A stretch of 64,000 nucleotides of DNA from Ligula intestinalis (GCA_036362985.1 JAYGXS010000004.1:17549659-17613658), one strand, 5' to 3'. Shown: positions 1 to 11,325, counted from the first letter of the stretch. Translations and numbers: made by a program. Notes: generated by a model not told the origin, from the sequence alone.

Positions 1-761
1 GGGAAAATCGTCTTTCCAGCCAACATGTGGGAAAATTCATGAATATGGGGAATCGGATACCGGTCCGTGACTGTCGCTCGATTGACAGCGTGGTAATCAC
101 TGCATGGCCGCCAATCATCGGATGACTTTTTGGGAACCATGTGCAGTGGTGAAGCCAATGGACTGGATGAAGGACAGATAATCCCCAAATTCAACATAAG
201 CTCGAATTCATTCTTTGCGATTTGCAGCTTCTCAGGATGAAGCCTACGCGGATGAGCATGGACCGTTCTGCCGGTGGAAGTGATATGGTGGCGAACGGCG
301 TGTTAAACCGTTTCCGTAAACTGACAAGGCTTTGAGAGGAAAGGATAATCTCTCAAGATGTCAGAAAATAGAGGGCTTGGCACGGCCAAGTGGATGCCAG
401 CGGAAGGCTCACGCGAAACTACCCCGACAGTAAACAGCCGAGTGGTAGGATCTAGCAACTTCTGATGTTTAAGGTCAACTGTGAGGCCGAAATGTGACAG
501 GAAATCCGCTCCAATGATAGGTAACTGGACGTCGGCCTCGATGAAGACCCATTGGAAGCAGCGACGAGGCCCGAGGTCTAAAGTTAGGGACCGTTGACCG
601 AACGTGGCGATAGAAGTGTTGTTCGCAGCCTGCAGTGTAAACTGCGATGGCTGGAGATGATGACGACGAGGGGGCGGTAAAACGCTAACCTCTGCACCTG
701 TGTCAATCAAGAAACGGAACCCTGTGGACTTGTCGGTCACGTAAAACAAGTGACTGTGTCA
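1..761 (-). pseudogene. Pol fragment: aspartic protease and N-terminal reverse transcriptase
   Basis: The stretch 749-303 encodes LFYVTDKSTGFRFLIDTGAE; the DTGA is the active-site motif of retroviral-type aspartic proteases and the later PIIGADFL matches the conserved second-half motif. The reading frame meets TAA at 303-305 and then continues in the same frame to base 1 with clear RT sequence ([19 protein letters not shown], then [11 protein letters not shown]). A further TGA at 759-761 sits directly upstream of the protease, in the place where such proteins normally continue toward Gag. The two stops, with intact homology on both sides, show a recent pseudogene rather than a genuine short protease. 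The catalytic RT box lies outside the window. Confidence 0.85.
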
Positions 762-787
762 CGAGTGACCAGAACCAGTCGTCGCCA

Positions 788-1696
788 TTACTGGCTGGCG
801 GCGCCGTTTGCCGAACGTGAATGTCTAGCATAAGAACAAGGCGGGACGCATTTAATAGCATCCGGGCCGAAAGTTCGGTGGTACCAGCAGACCTTGTCGT
901 CTGCACGCTCTTTTGAGTTAGAACGGTTGCGGCTTGCAGAGGGACGACCGGTTTGAAGCCGGTTGAGTGTGGAACACATCGTGCTCACTTGAGAGCACAA
1001 TAACCTGACAGTATCTTTAAAATCCTGCAGGTCGTGATCTCTGTTGTCTGCAACGTCTCGAATCGGTTGAGAGGGTGAAGTCGACCGCAGGGATGAGGTA
1101 CCAAACGAGTTAGTGGACTTTCGCTGTGTACGGCTGTCAGGTTGAAGGTCGGATCGTGAGGCCGAAACCTGGGAGACGGCATGCTGAGGTACTGAGGTCG
1201 AGGCTTGGTTTACAGCGTACGAACTAGTACCGGGGTAACATTGTTGGATGCGGTCTGCGTGATCCGCGAGTTTGGTCAGCGGAACATCATCGTCAAGCAG
1301 GGCGAGTACCTGTTGCATTGGATGGGCTAATTTATCCATCCAAATGCCACAGAAAATAGAATCATCTAAGGTGCGACCAGCAAGCAGGCTACGCATGGTG
1401 CGCATTAGAGCAGAGGGGGTTTGGTTGCCAAGCTCGACGTTTTTGAGGAGTTGGCGAAGCTTGCTGTCGGCAGATTGCGCCGTACGCTCGAGAATAGCCT
1501 TTTTAAAGCTAGAGTAGGGCTTGACTTTGGGGATAGGATCAAGGAGATCCTGAACGGCGAAAGCGATTTCAAACGGTAAGTACTGCACGACGTACGCGTA
1601 ACGCGTACGCTCGCCAGAAATCTGACGTGAGGCAAAAACAGTCTCGATCTGTTTGAACCAGACCGTCGAGTCACGCAATTCGTACAGTGGAAGCAT
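788..1696 (-). CDS. Gag-like protein of the Gypsy-type element
   Basis: This 302-aa ORF opens with a capsid-like helical region (about residues 8-165, WFKQIETVF near the start) followed by a Ser/Thr/Gln-rich stretch and a basic C-terminus. The end carries CWYHRTFGPDAIKCVPPC, a Cys/His cluster that stands where the nucleic-acid-binding zinc knuckle of Gag normally lies but with different spacing from CX2CX4HX4C. Such CWYHR-type ends recur in flatworm Gypsy-like elements as I remember them. The product would package element RNA in cytoplasmic particles. The frame is intact from Met to stop, unlike the protease-RT frame just downstream, which is in a different frame and would have required frameshifting or reinitiation. 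Start at 1696 is the first Met; the true start could be further upstream in the missing 5' part. Confidence 0.75.
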   Translation of the reverse strand: MLPLYELRDSTVWFKQIETVFASRQISGERTRYAYVVQYLPFEIAFAVQDLLDPIPKVKPYSSFKKAILERTAQSADSKLRQLLKNVELGNQTPSALMRTMRSLLAGRTLDDSIFCGIWMDKLAHPMQQVLALLDDDVPLTKLADHADRIQQCYPGTSSYAVNQASTSVPQHAVSQVSASRSDLQPDSRTQRKSTNSFGTSSLRSTSPSQPIRDVADNRDHDLQDFKDTVRLLCSQVSTMCSTLNRLQTGRPSASRNRSNSKERADDKVCWYHRTFGPDAIKCVPPCSYARHSRSANGAASQ

Positions 1697-1730
1697 ACTG
1701 GATATCTGAAAAGTCTGAGGCTCGTCCTGA

Positions 1731-1750
1731 TCAGGTCAGGTCAGGTCAGG
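1731..1750. repeat. Four tandem copies of TCAGG
   Basis: Four perfect 5-base units lie just upstream of gag, in the untranslated leader of the Gypsy-type element. Function unknown. Confidence 0.7.
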
Positions 1751-3718
1751 TTTTTATTGAGGGAAATATAGGTAAATACACGAGTTGTTAGAACCAGCAT
1801 CATCTTCGCCGCAATCGTGAAATTGGTGGTATCCGTCGCCGCTGTTGCAAAACGTATGAACGGCAGAGTCAAACGGGAAAAAAAGGTGAATGGAATGAAT
1901 AATAAGACGTGGATAACAATAGAAACGGGGTCACCAAATTTGTAGGGGCTATATCACTACAAATATAAAAAACGTGTTGGAAAATATGCAATGGTAAACT
2001 TTCTAAGGTAGCCTAACTGCTAGTAATTGATTTACCAGACTATTCTAGTGGAAAAATGGTAAAAACCGGTATATGAGGATGACCATGAAGATTAGAAATG
2101 GTACAACTAACTTAGATCCTTCACGGTCCTAGCCGGCAGTAGTCAAGTAGTCGACTTGCCAAAGGATGACTCCGTGAAGACCGGGATCCAAGTTCGTTGG
2201 GCCGCGATTGTGAAAATTGAGGGAAATCTCGTTTGCAAATTGTTGCTGGATTTTCCTGAGCCCGAGAATGATCACCAGAGAGATGTCGTTGAAGGGCAAA
2301 ATAAACAGTGGCAGCTGAGGAGAGAATTGAGCTGTGGAGTTTGTTTAGCAAGACAGTTGCTGGCACGCATCAAAACCGAACGTGTGCTTGTGTGTTATAT
2401 TCGAGTTTAAACAAAATTGGTTATTGATAAATTTAAACAGCGCACAAGTTGAGGCAAGAGCCTACAAACTATACAGAAACCTGACAAAAGCAGACAAGAA
2501 AAAGAGGTTCTTATGCAAAGAGGTTGAAAACAAAAAACTTCCGAGTGATGTGGCTGTATGCAATATAAACGAATGTTGAGAAACAGAGAAGTTAAGCGAA
2601 TATTTATGCTTTTGTTCTTTTTACTCTAGAATCTCACCTACTGTATTATAGCTATTAGCCCTCTTTGTACTTTCGACCATCAGCTCCGAGGTAGTGATTC
2701 GATTGCAAAAACCCAACACAAATCTGGATCTCAAACCGGACTTAAGCAGGGACTTGCATTTTGTTTGCTTGACGGTTTTTTGATCACTTAGGCACTGTCC
2801 GTTGAGCACATAAGTGGCAGCCTTTAATTCCTTTCTCCGGAGAAGTTGGTGAGTCTGGGCCGGGACCATACTTTTTCTAGTTGTGCTTGTCAATCCGATT
2901 GCCCAGGAATTTATCTGCTTACCCTCCACAAAAGTAGCGCGAAAAGACGGATTTTGCATTTTTTGTGTTAATTTTCTAGTTTCGCACATTCTGGTTTAGA
3001 AAAAAATGACCCAGTTCACCTCAAAGATGTCGCTTACTCCAACTCACACAATCACAAATAGCAGCCAGGAAGAACTCAGCATGAGTAGTAAGACGATATT
3101 CGCTCCGAGAACGGGTCAGCAGTCCACTAATAGACCCTAAACTCAGTTCTCTGCTCAAAGACCCACCTGTTTAATGCACCAGTGACGAAAGCCACGTGAA
3201 GGAATACAAACACACGGGGATGATCAAACTGGCCACGCGACAGCGTCACGTTTGCTGTCCATCTGTTCGATTTTGTTGTTTTTTCTTCAGTAAGTGTGTG
3301 CGTGCTGGCTTCACGAGGGAATGGGGGACTCACGTTGGTAAGCGACCTTGGTCACACGAAAAACGTGGTGTACCAGGGCTCCTGATTGTCTTTCACTGCA
3401 TCAGCTGTTCCCACCTAGTGGCAGAAACGGGGCTGATGAACTTTAACAATTGGAAAGCGGTCCTGAGGCGTGGATTTATCAGTTCATTGTCCGTTCGAAA
3501 AGTTGCCTTAAAACCGGACGCTCACAGGCAGGTGGATAAGCTTCATCTGTTGATGCAATGCAGTCAATAAATTCGGTTTCAACAAATAACCTTAAAGCAG
3601 GCTAAGGGCAGGAGGACTTAGTTTGCCAGAATGCAATGCCGTTAGAGGCGCTCAAATCGTAGACGGATGGTGTAACTTTCAGCTGTAGCCAACGCACTAG
3701 CAGCAGGTCTATCGCAGG
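1751..3718. other. No gene recognised
   Basis: Only short ORFs (up to 124 codons, 3196-3570) with no recognisable motif and no neighbouring splice or polyadenylation pattern that would support a gene. Probably intergenic or intronic DNA. Confidence 0.5.
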
Positions 3719-4112
3719 GGTTAAGTAATTCAAACCCTAGCAACTGCGATCTTCAGACCATGGTTACTTAGTAGAGAAGAAGTCGCTGGAGGCCAGAATA
3801 GTAGGAATAGTATACTGTGTACACAGAGGAACGAAGAATAGAAGGAAAGAGATTGACTACGGAGAGCATGATTTTCCGTTAGAGCAGCGTGATCCAAAGT
3901 GATGTCTGGCGGCCGATGGTGGGGACAAGGGACATGTTCGAGTGGTGCTTGGGCAGCCGCGAGAACCTAGACGCTCGTGTGTGTCCCCGAGTGGAAGTAG
4001 GTCAAGTCTCTGCAGGTCAGCGTGTTTGTATTGGATGATGTTGAGGCAGCTGGCCTTGAACAATGACGCCGGCCAAAGCAATGGAGGGCGTCGGCCAGCA
4101 GCGACCACTGCA
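3719..4112 (-). repeat. Solo-LTR-like repeat, family A, copy 1 (diverged)
   Basis: Read on the minus strand, the right part (3719-3905) aligns with family A copies at 11326-11685 and 45278-45638: it shares the block around GCAACTGCGATCTTCAGACC, the TGTACACA motif and the GCGTGATCCAAAGT block. It ends near TGCAGTGGT, which fits the TGTAGTGR start of the other copies. The middle is strongly diverged. No protein is encoded. Confidence 0.65.
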
Positions 4113-4504
4113 GGTTCACCCTGTGTCCCACGCAAGGGAACTCAGGGATGTTAACTTTTCGCGGTAGTAGACTTGCGCTGCATCTATCGCACTAGGTCAG
4201 TGTCATGACCAAGTCAAAAAAGACTGGAGGTGGGAGAAGGTGCAGCTGCGACCGGAGTTGTCCCTACGCGTGCCGGCGCACTCAACTCGACTCCCACGGA
4301 CTAAGACCGCCAGTCGACCACTCAATTCCACTTGTCGAGGAGCAGTCAGGAATCGAGCGACGTTATCGAGGGCAGGAGGTTTGCCAGGGGCCACGAAGTC
4401 AGAGCGTTTGATTAAACGCCTCTGGCCCTAAACCGCAAATAAACTTGGTCTGGAGTTGGGCTGTGGCCGGCTGATGGCAGTGAATAAGTGCAAACAAGTC
4501 ATTC
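4113..4504. other. No gene recognised
   Basis: Overlapping ORFs of 60-70 codons on both strands, none with a recognisable domain. It lies between an LTR-like repeat and the tail of a PLE. Confidence 0.4.
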
Positions 4505-5541
4505 CAGTCTAAGAGCTCATCTTCTGCTCACCGGAATAAATTTGTAGATTTGCTGATGTTTCGGACAACTGGGGCGACTGTCCTTTGTCGAAGCGAATAC
4601 TGACCTTATCGATCAGAAAGTTTAAAGTCGCAGTCGTGCGTGTTGGCCTTTGGTTGATTGATTTTTCTTCGGTCGCTGTTTGGCCACGCGTGTGGATTTA
4701 GGCTTGGCGTGACGGCAGTTGGTGCGCTGTTTCGTCCGTTTGGTAATCATGCTCCCTCCTCCGGTGGTTTCTTCACAGTACCGTCTTCGTCTGCAAGTCC
4801 TGACTTCGGTTTGACCGTGTCCTGTCCTTTAATAACGTAATGGCGTATGAATTTGTGGGCCGCAGGGTAGTCCAGATGCCTGTTGACAAAGTTGACGTCT
4901 GAGTACCAAGCCTCAATCTTCCAGCTTTCGAAGCTCCTCGGTCTACGATGCTCATTCCTTGAATATCGTAGTCGTGGCCAGTCTCTCCGATATGTTTTGC
5001 AAGCTGTGAGTTAGGGCCTAGTCTCCAAGCTGCCGCTTTGTGTTCCTGCGGGCGGGTCTGCAATTTGTGCCTTTTTTCTCCAACGTAACTACCGTCTCCA
5101 TCGTTGCAAGCTATTTCGTAGACAACTGCGGGGAGTTCAGTAGGGGGCAGTCTATCTTTATGTTGCATCACATGACGGCATATTGTCGCCTGAGGTCGAT
5201 GGGCTATGCCTATTCCACCCGGTTGTAACAGTCGAGAGACTGCTTCGGAGATTCCTTTAATGTGGGGAATGGCCCTCCAGACTTCGGGTTGCTGTTTTGC
5301 TGCCTGTTGTCTATTCACTCTCGATTGATTTGGTTGATACGAGAATTCGGGTATCCATTTGCTCAAAAGAGGTCATGTAGGTATTGTTGTTCCACTCTTT
5401 TGTCAGCTTGTGTGCTGCAATGTGTTTCAACTCTCTGGAGAAGAGTACGAACGCAGCTACGTTTGGTAGACAGAGGGTGATTGCTTCTAAATACTGTGGT
5501 TTGCCGTAGCCCAGCTGAACAATGGCGCACCAGGACACCAA
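4505..5541 (-). pseudogene. Penelope-like element fragment, RT end plus GIY-YIG endonuclease
   Basis: The ORF 5366-4773 begins in the linker after the RT (WRAIPHIKGISEAVSRLLQP) and continues into a GIY-YIG endonuclease domain: VVYEIACNDGDGSYVGEKRH with the downstream LQTRPQEH helix. The domain nicks target DNA for PLE insertion. A frameshift near 4925 moves the frame: the normal continuation (EAWYSDVNFVNR and KPPEEGA) is found in another frame down to about 4750. Sequence matching RT linker upstream of 5366 is also in a different frame (to 5541), so there are at least two frame breaks. The 3' tail (4620-4505) matches the tail of the copy at 59549-60325, including TTTATTCCGG. 5' truncation is typical of PLE insertions. 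Confidence 0.85.
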
Positions 5542-6955
5542 GGAGGGGTTGTTAGTTATTTTTACCCGCTTTCATCGTGCATTGGATATTAGGGTCAACC
5601 GAGTTTAGTAACTCTTTGAGTTGCTCAATGTCGGACTTTTTGACAATGACGAAAGTCATTGTCTCCTTCGTAGCCCTTGCCGATAACATGCTGTTGTCAC
5701 TGATTACTTTCCAGTGCACAACCGTTTCTCAGGGTTATAAATTACGGAGTTCTGGTTTAAAATGAAACCGGCCTACTCCGTTACTCAGGATAGATCTGTT
5801 AGTGTCACTCTTACTTGGACCAGAATAGTCACAGTCCAGAGGACGTAAGGTCACAGCTCATTTTGCAGTGTTTGATTCAGTGACCTAACAGGCTCAGCTT
5901 ATTTCACCCAGAAGTCGGCAAGCCGGTGGCTGAAATCAAGTATAACCCAGGCATTAACATGCTTTACTCGGATAACAGCAAGTCGCTAGAGAAAAGGGCA
6001 GTTATATATAAAGACCGAATGCACTTTCCACTAGAACCTGGAGATTCGCAGTTCATTAAAACCAATTAAAGTCTTTAGGAGATAGGAAGTTCTATTAAAA
6101 CAATGGTTTGCGTAATTCATCGCGAAACACTTACGACGTCGCCTGAAAAGCGGTTAACTTCTAAATGCTTAGAACCATAGTCAATTATGCATCCTTTGTG
6201 GAGTAAACGTTAATAGGGTCCGCCAGATGTTAAATGAGAACTTTAGATATAGACAATATTCTGAGTCCACATTTCACTTCATTTCCAAAGCTCTGTGAAG
6301 ATTATGCAAAAGAGGTTTGCTAACGGGATATGTTTGCTTATAGCATCCCAGGAATGCACCGATACGCATCTTAAATTTACAGTTAAATTCCCGACTTTAG
6401 GATGGGATAAATTCAATAAAAACCAATCATACATTCGGAAAGCATCGCAGGAGAATTATAAACGATTAGGAAATAACAGCCTCTGGGAATCAATGCACCA
6501 AATTCACTCGGCTTCTTGATTGCGTGCACTGTGTGGAGAGGGACGTCGAACCTTTATGGTTAATCTGAAAAAAATCTTTCTTTGCCAAGGTAAAAGAAGT
6601 CCGATTTATAATCTCATTCTCTGTTGACTGCTAATTTCGTAACTTAGAAGGACTGATAAGAGGCTCAAAAATATGCAGTCTACAACACTAATTCTGTTTT
6701 TTTCCAATGACCCGTATTTTCGACGGGCATTCTTGACAAAACACCATTTGCCTTATAGGAAGCCTACATTGTTTCGCATCATGCAACTTTTAGATGCACA
6801 GTAATGTACACGGGTTGTGCAACTGAATTATCTGGCCGCTATACGGAAATCCACCAAATCCCTAAGGGTTATGCCGTGTCTGTTTATGCGCTCGAAGGCA
6901 ATTCTGTGGTAGCCCTTTGTCATACTTGCATTTATCGACAACTTTTTAATAGAGA
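5542..6955. other. No gene recognised
   Basis: AT-rich DNA with ORFs under 75 codons. Nothing identifiable. Confidence 0.5.
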
Positions 6956-6956
6956 G

Positions 6957-7032
6957 TAAGACGACTCCATCGCTGGGACAATACTTTTATTCGCCTGATG
7001 TTTCGAGCTACGTCGCGAATTCGTCATCAGAC
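6957..7032 (-). ncRNA. Minimal hammerhead-ribozyme-like motif (PLE-type), helix I decayed
   Basis: On the minus strand CTGATGA (7030-7024) is followed by a weak CGA/TCG-closed stem, then GAAACATC and AGGCGAATAAAAG. The order core, stem, GAAA-NN-TC is that of minimal type I hammerheads in Penelope-like elements, where helix III is a single pair. The same GAAAC..C.GGCGAATAAAA block recurs at 41769 and 49182. Helix I pairs poorly here, so activity is doubtful. Confidence 0.5.
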
Positions 7033-7061
7033 ACCCGCATCAACCTTCCCATACTTTTAGT

Positions 7062-7157
7062 TTTAGGTATTTGGCAGATTTCAATAATTCGATTGACTCA
7101 CTTGTGAAACCCTTTCCGCCCCGGTTGGAGTCGAACCCACATACCAAACGCCTTCAA
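7062..7157 (-). repeat. tRNA-derived SINE, family 1 (left member of inverted pair)
   Basis: Read on the minus strand it holds a B-box (GTGGGTTCGACTCC) followed by a tail, TTTCACAAGTGAGTCAATCGA, and then GAAATCTGCCAAAT. The tail is shared with the copies at 7158, 7400, 19251 and 27011. The head is cut short where it meets the neighbouring copy. Confidence 0.7.
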
Positions 7158-7240
7158 TGCTGTGTGGATTTGACTCCCAGCGAGGCCGCGAATTTTTCAC
7201 AATTGGGTCAATTGAATTAGTGAAATCTGCCAAATCCCTA
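7158..7240 (+). repeat. tRNA-derived SINE, family 1 (right member of inverted pair)
   Basis: Begins within the tRNA-like head (GGATTTGACTCCC, B-box) and carries the best-preserved family tail: TTTTTCACAATTGGGTCAA, GAATTAG, then AAATCTGCCAAATCCC. It lies head-to-head with the copy at 7062-7157. Confidence 0.75.
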
Positions 7241-7399
7241 ACAACCAAGGTTAGCCTAGTGTTCCATCCTGGGGACCCTAGATGATTACTTACGAAATTC
7301 TGTCTGGCAGTCAGATTAATGCGTCCGTTTTGGTGGATTCCATGCATACAGTAAAGCTGGGTTAGCAAATCGATCCAGTTGGGGCTAAATTCATGGCGC

Positions 7400-7515
7400 A
7401 CAGTGAGCTTTGCAGTTCAGTGGTAGAGCGTTGGCTGCGCCATAGCCATCCGTGCTGTGTGTGGATTCGACTCCCACCGAGACCGCGAATTTTTCACAGT
7501 TGGTTCACTCAAAGC
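7400..7515 (+). repeat. tRNA-derived SINE, family 1
   Basis: Contains an A-box-like TTCAGTGGTAGAGCGTTGG and a B-box GGATTCGACTCCC, then AATTTTTCACAGTTGG. Both internal RNA polymerase III promoter boxes are visible, spaced as in a tRNA. Confidence 0.75.
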
Positions 7516-7519
7516 CTTT

Positions 7520-9595
7520 TATTTCTACACCACTCTCAAGACTGATTCTATTTTTTTTACGCAGTCCCCTAACTTGCGTTTATCGCTATTTGCTTAAGTT
7601 CGTGCACTCAACGTTACGCGCTATTGGTGTGAATTACTTCATTAATAACGGACATTTTACCCAGTGTTGTTTTTCTGCACTAGACGGTGTAGACAGTCAG
7701 TTTTTTCCTATCGAGGGTATCATGCTCGGATTGTCTCGACTTATTCTTAGCGTGGGATCGCATCATCGATCATTTTCCACTCGCTAAACTTTAACCATCG
7801 ATATCGACGATGTCCAGGGATGTGCAAGATTATAGCGAGAGTACATATGCGAGAATTTACCCCATTCTCTGTTCCATTCCCCTATCTGAGCTCGGTGTTA
7901 AGCCAGAATCAATAGGATCGGAGGCGGTGTAGGTGGCTGGTGCAGTCGAAGTCGCCAGCGCGGGACACTGCTTGTCTCATGGTTTGACGAAAGTGGGCGG
8001 AAGACAAGGAGTCATATTTTGCTGAAGTTTGGTGGTCTTTGTTAGGAGGAGCTAACAGGTAGCTAGCATGCAAGAGCGAGCCGCACTCAAGGCAGGCTTT
8101 CGATCGGCCTACAGGCGAGCGAACACAAAATTGCAGTCAAACAATCGATAATTTAAAATTTAAGCTGCAGCCTGCCGCTGAGTCACCAGCCAATCATGCC
8201 ACTAGCCACGCCAGGCCAGAAGCTGATTGACCCGATAGACATAGTTTACACGCGTTTGTTGCTCTAAATATGTTGTACCTATCACAGTCAAAGACTTCTG
8301 CCTGTGCCCACTTTTTGTCGTGTTCTTCCTTGGGGGCTCACACAAGACGTAATGAGCGGTGACATCTCAGCCTTGGCTACCGTTACAACAGACTTGACCT
8401 CTGCTTTCTGTACAGTTTCGTCATTTATTTGGCTTGCAAGAGCTATAAATTATTTGCTGGCTGTGTTAAGTGAGCTTGGGTGGAACCTCAAGCAGGTGTC
8501 TGCTGAAAGCTTGAACCGTTTTCTAATGTCCACCAGCTTGCAGTATGCAATCGTTTGCGAGACCTCTAAACTGGTAGTTAAATGAAAACTTAATGCGAAC
8601 ATCGTGAACACTGTGCCATATGGATATTACTATTCAAGTTACCATACTGATTTAGCGACCAAATTGATCTGGCATTAAGTCAACTCAACAAAAGTACCCG
8701 CATTCAAGCTTCAAGTCAACCACGCGACCTGAGGTTTTCCTGGTCTGGCTGACAGAAATTACTATTTCGGTTCCGATTTCCTTCGTGAATAATGGTTGTG
8801 GAGTATGCCTTTTTCCGCTTACATTTTCGACTGGTTCTGTCCCTTGAAGAGGGAAAAGGCCGATGCTAGGGGATTAAAAGCGAATGTCAGTTTTCTCATT
8901 TATAAAATTTTTGACGTGACCCATCCTGCTGACTTAGCTAATTCATTAACTTTCCTAAGGTTCAGGCTTTGACTGGTAAGGCGGGCTTCTCGCGCTGTAA
9001 AAGGAATGCCAGGTGTCGGTCAGAAAGAAGTAAACCATGCAAGAATCACAGGAACCCTCGGTGTCCTACTTTCGCGGCCAACATAATGGTGATACGTGGC
9101 ATACGATTTCAGTGCCCAATAGCAATTTAGGAAAAAAATAAGGGTGGAATGGTAGAAAATGCAAAATATTGATGAAACTGGTGTTACTCTGAGCGCTTTG
9201 AGACAGGATGTTTTTACGTTGATGGTACTCCACCTTTGTACGTGCCTTATAATTGATGGGGAATATTTGACCTAAGATATTGAGATGCCATGACAATAGC
9301 ATTAATTCCTCGACTTGTAGACTTCCACCAATATCTAGTCAAAACATTCCATTTATTTCAAAACCAAGTCCTATGTTGATAGAAAATGGGGTAAACAACT
9401 TGTTATGAAGGAGCAAAGGGAGTGTGCAGTCAATTGACAGTCCAAAATGCACTAACCTGGATGATTATCAAAAGATACCGGAAAGTATGCTATACAAATG
9501 TGCTAAGTATGCGTATGCGAAAACACGCTTTATGGGGAGATGGGAAATCAGAGAATTTTGTTCCCGAATGAACGAAAAGGTTCGCGTTCCAGATA
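7520..9595. other. No gene recognised
   Basis: Several ORFs of 75-150 codons (for example 7452-7787 and 8304-8585) have no recognisable domain and overlap repeats or low-complexity sequence. No supported gene. Confidence 0.45.
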
Positions 9596-9639
9596 TTTGC
9601 ATGCGCAAGACGTGTCGAGCACCGGATCAATTGATTTAT

Positions 9640-9690
9640 TGTCCTGAACTCTCGAACTCTTACAGGAGTCCATCTTTAGAGATGAGACCC
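9640..9690 (-). ncRNA. Decayed hammerhead-like motif
   Basis: Minus-strand stem GGACTC (9671-9666) pairs with GAGTTC (9659-9654), as in the copy at 10227, but the core reads CTAAAGA and the second core reads GAGAGTTC. Two core positions are mutated, so it should be inactive. Confidence 0.4.
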
Positions 9691-10221
9691 GCAGATGTAG
9701 ACCGGCATACACGAGCACAAACTAGCGGCTCGGAGACTGGACCCAAACAAACAACTTGCAACACACATCGCAGAGACTGGCCAAGACTTCAATCTTCAAA
9801 CAGCGACCATCGTAGGCCCGGGAACCTCAAAAGCCGACAGGCTGACGCTTGGAGCATGCTACTCAGATACCAATTCTGTTAACAGGCGCCTGGACCTGCC
9901 CGCGGCCTACAAATTCTTGCTCCAGTATGAGGGCAAAGGAGAGAACAAGGCCGAACCGAACGAAAGTGTGGCAAGCGAAGAGGACCCCACAGGAACCGGT
10001 CGGAAGAGGAGGCAAGGTTACCAGGACCCTCTACCGTAGGGAAAAGTTGCCACTAATTGCTGTTCATGACCCCCGACTCTAATGACAGCTAATAAGCGTA
10101 CACCATTATAATTTTCTCATCCATATTTACTGCTGTTTCTAACACGTCGACAACCTGCTGACTTCTGACAGTTGATTGGCCTGTGGCAACTATAATTACC
10201 CTTCTTTTGATTGCTATTTCT

Positions 10222-10270
10222 CATTTCTGAAGATGGACTCCTATAAGAGTTCGAAAGCTCAGGGCAATAA
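10222..10270 (+). ncRNA. Minimal hammerhead-ribozyme-like motif
   Basis: CTGAAGA (10227-10233) satisfies the CUGANGA core. GGACTC (10235-10240) pairs with GAGTTC (10247-10252), one G-U pair included, and is followed directly by GAAAGCTC, giving GAA-A-NN-U-C with the predicted cut after the C. This is the PLE-type minimal hammerhead with a one-pair helix III. Confidence 0.55.
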
Positions 10271-10469
10271 ACCAACTGATCCGGTGTTCGATACGTCTTC
10301 TTCCTTACAGACACTTTTGTTTCATAGGGCCAAAAAACTAACTGCAAGTGCTGGAAAATAGGGTTACATGGTGAAGGAATCGGTCCGTGACTGCCCTCGT
10401 GGAATCGCCAATACTGTGGAAAATACAAAAGGTCACAGGGGAACTCGCCGCACTTCATTCTTGAGAACC

Positions 10470-11325
10470 TTTTCGCACAGAGAAAAATCTTTGACGCTGA
10501 GTGAGTAACGAGCGAATTAGAAGCGGGTCGCTAAGGAAAAAAGTTTCCCAGAGGACTCAGAACAAACAGTTTCAGCACTCTTTCTGGATGCGTTTTTCCT
10601 TTACCTTAGCAGAGCAGATAAACGAGAAAAGCCGTTCTGAAGGTGATAGCTTGTGTGGCATCTCATTGCTTCAGAGTCGACCGAATTACCTAAAAAATAA
10701 GTAACTGGTGGCACAAGGTAAGAATAGGCTCGGAGGTGTATGTCCAGACCAGGGATGGGAAATTTCATCTGCTGAGTGCGTAAGCCAACAGAATTTGTGG
10801 AAGGTTTCGTATAGTTTGTAGCTAGAGCACACAATCGATGTAGGAACACGAGGCAGTGCAGTGTTTCTGTTTTGAGCAGCCCAGCTGAAAATTTCCACTC
10901 TCTTTATCATCAGAAGTACCCGCCATAATGGATTCATCCCTTACGGTATAAACCTCACCCCTTCTATTTATCCGATTCAGATTTACCTCTGGTGCGTCAC
11001 GAGAGGGGAAGTAGGGCGAGAGAGCCCTGATTCAAAACTTACCTACTAACTAATAAATTTGCACAGCTATTTAAGGCCGTGCTTGAGGGGGGTTGACAGC
11101 AGTCAGGCCTCTATTTTCCGTTGGATTGAAGATAAGACGGCAATAGGCTATTTCTGAGGAAAATTTTATGGAAAATTTCTAAACTAGGAAACAGCACGTT
11201 TTCCACTTTTAAGTCTGGTGTGCCCGTGTCCAAGAAACAGCATTTTCCTCGGCCACGTTTAACACATTTATTCATACAATAAGCCTGATGCGCTTGCGAA
11301 TTATAACGTCGCACTTATCCCAAGG
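10470..11325. other. No gene recognised
   Basis: ORFs up to 83 codons on both strands overlap each other and show no domain. Confidence 0.45.

Larger units (their letters stand above)
1..1750 (-). mobile_element. Gypsy-type LTR retrotransposon, 5' half, decayed
   Basis: Reading leftward, gag (1696-788) is followed by an aspartic protease and the first part of a reverse transcriptase that runs off the window at base 1. The order gag-protease-RT and the RT entry region, which resembles the proline-rich approach and the [12 protein letters not shown] motif of Gypsy elements, define the class. No LTR is visible upstream of gag within the window, and integrase and RNase H would lie to the left of base 1. 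The protease-RT frame carries at least two stops, so this copy cannot make a full polyprotein. The element type is common in flatworm genomes; the assignment to Gypsy is confident, the exact clade is not. Confidence 0.85.
9600..10340 (+). mobile_element. PLE endonuclease remnant between inverted ribozyme-bearing tails
   Basis: Between 9690 and about 9990 the plus strand, read across several frame breaks, gives the end of a GIY-YIG-type PLE protein (blocks like ETGQDFNLQ, VGPGTSKADRLTL and SDTNSVNRRLDLPAAYKFL). It is flanked by two copies of one tail in opposite orientation: 9600-9690 (minus) and 10212-10335 (plus), which share a block near GGACTC/GAGTTC and the AATAAA-GATCCGGTG stretch. The coding part is degenerate and cannot make a protein. 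The arrangement repeats the inverted-tail layout seen at 32.4, 43.3 and 48.7 kb. Confidence 0.7.

Noticed and set aside
1990..2040. rRNA-like fragment (TTTCTAAGGTAGCC...)
   Set aside because: The resemblance to conserved large-subunit rRNA is limited to a few bases and does not extend.
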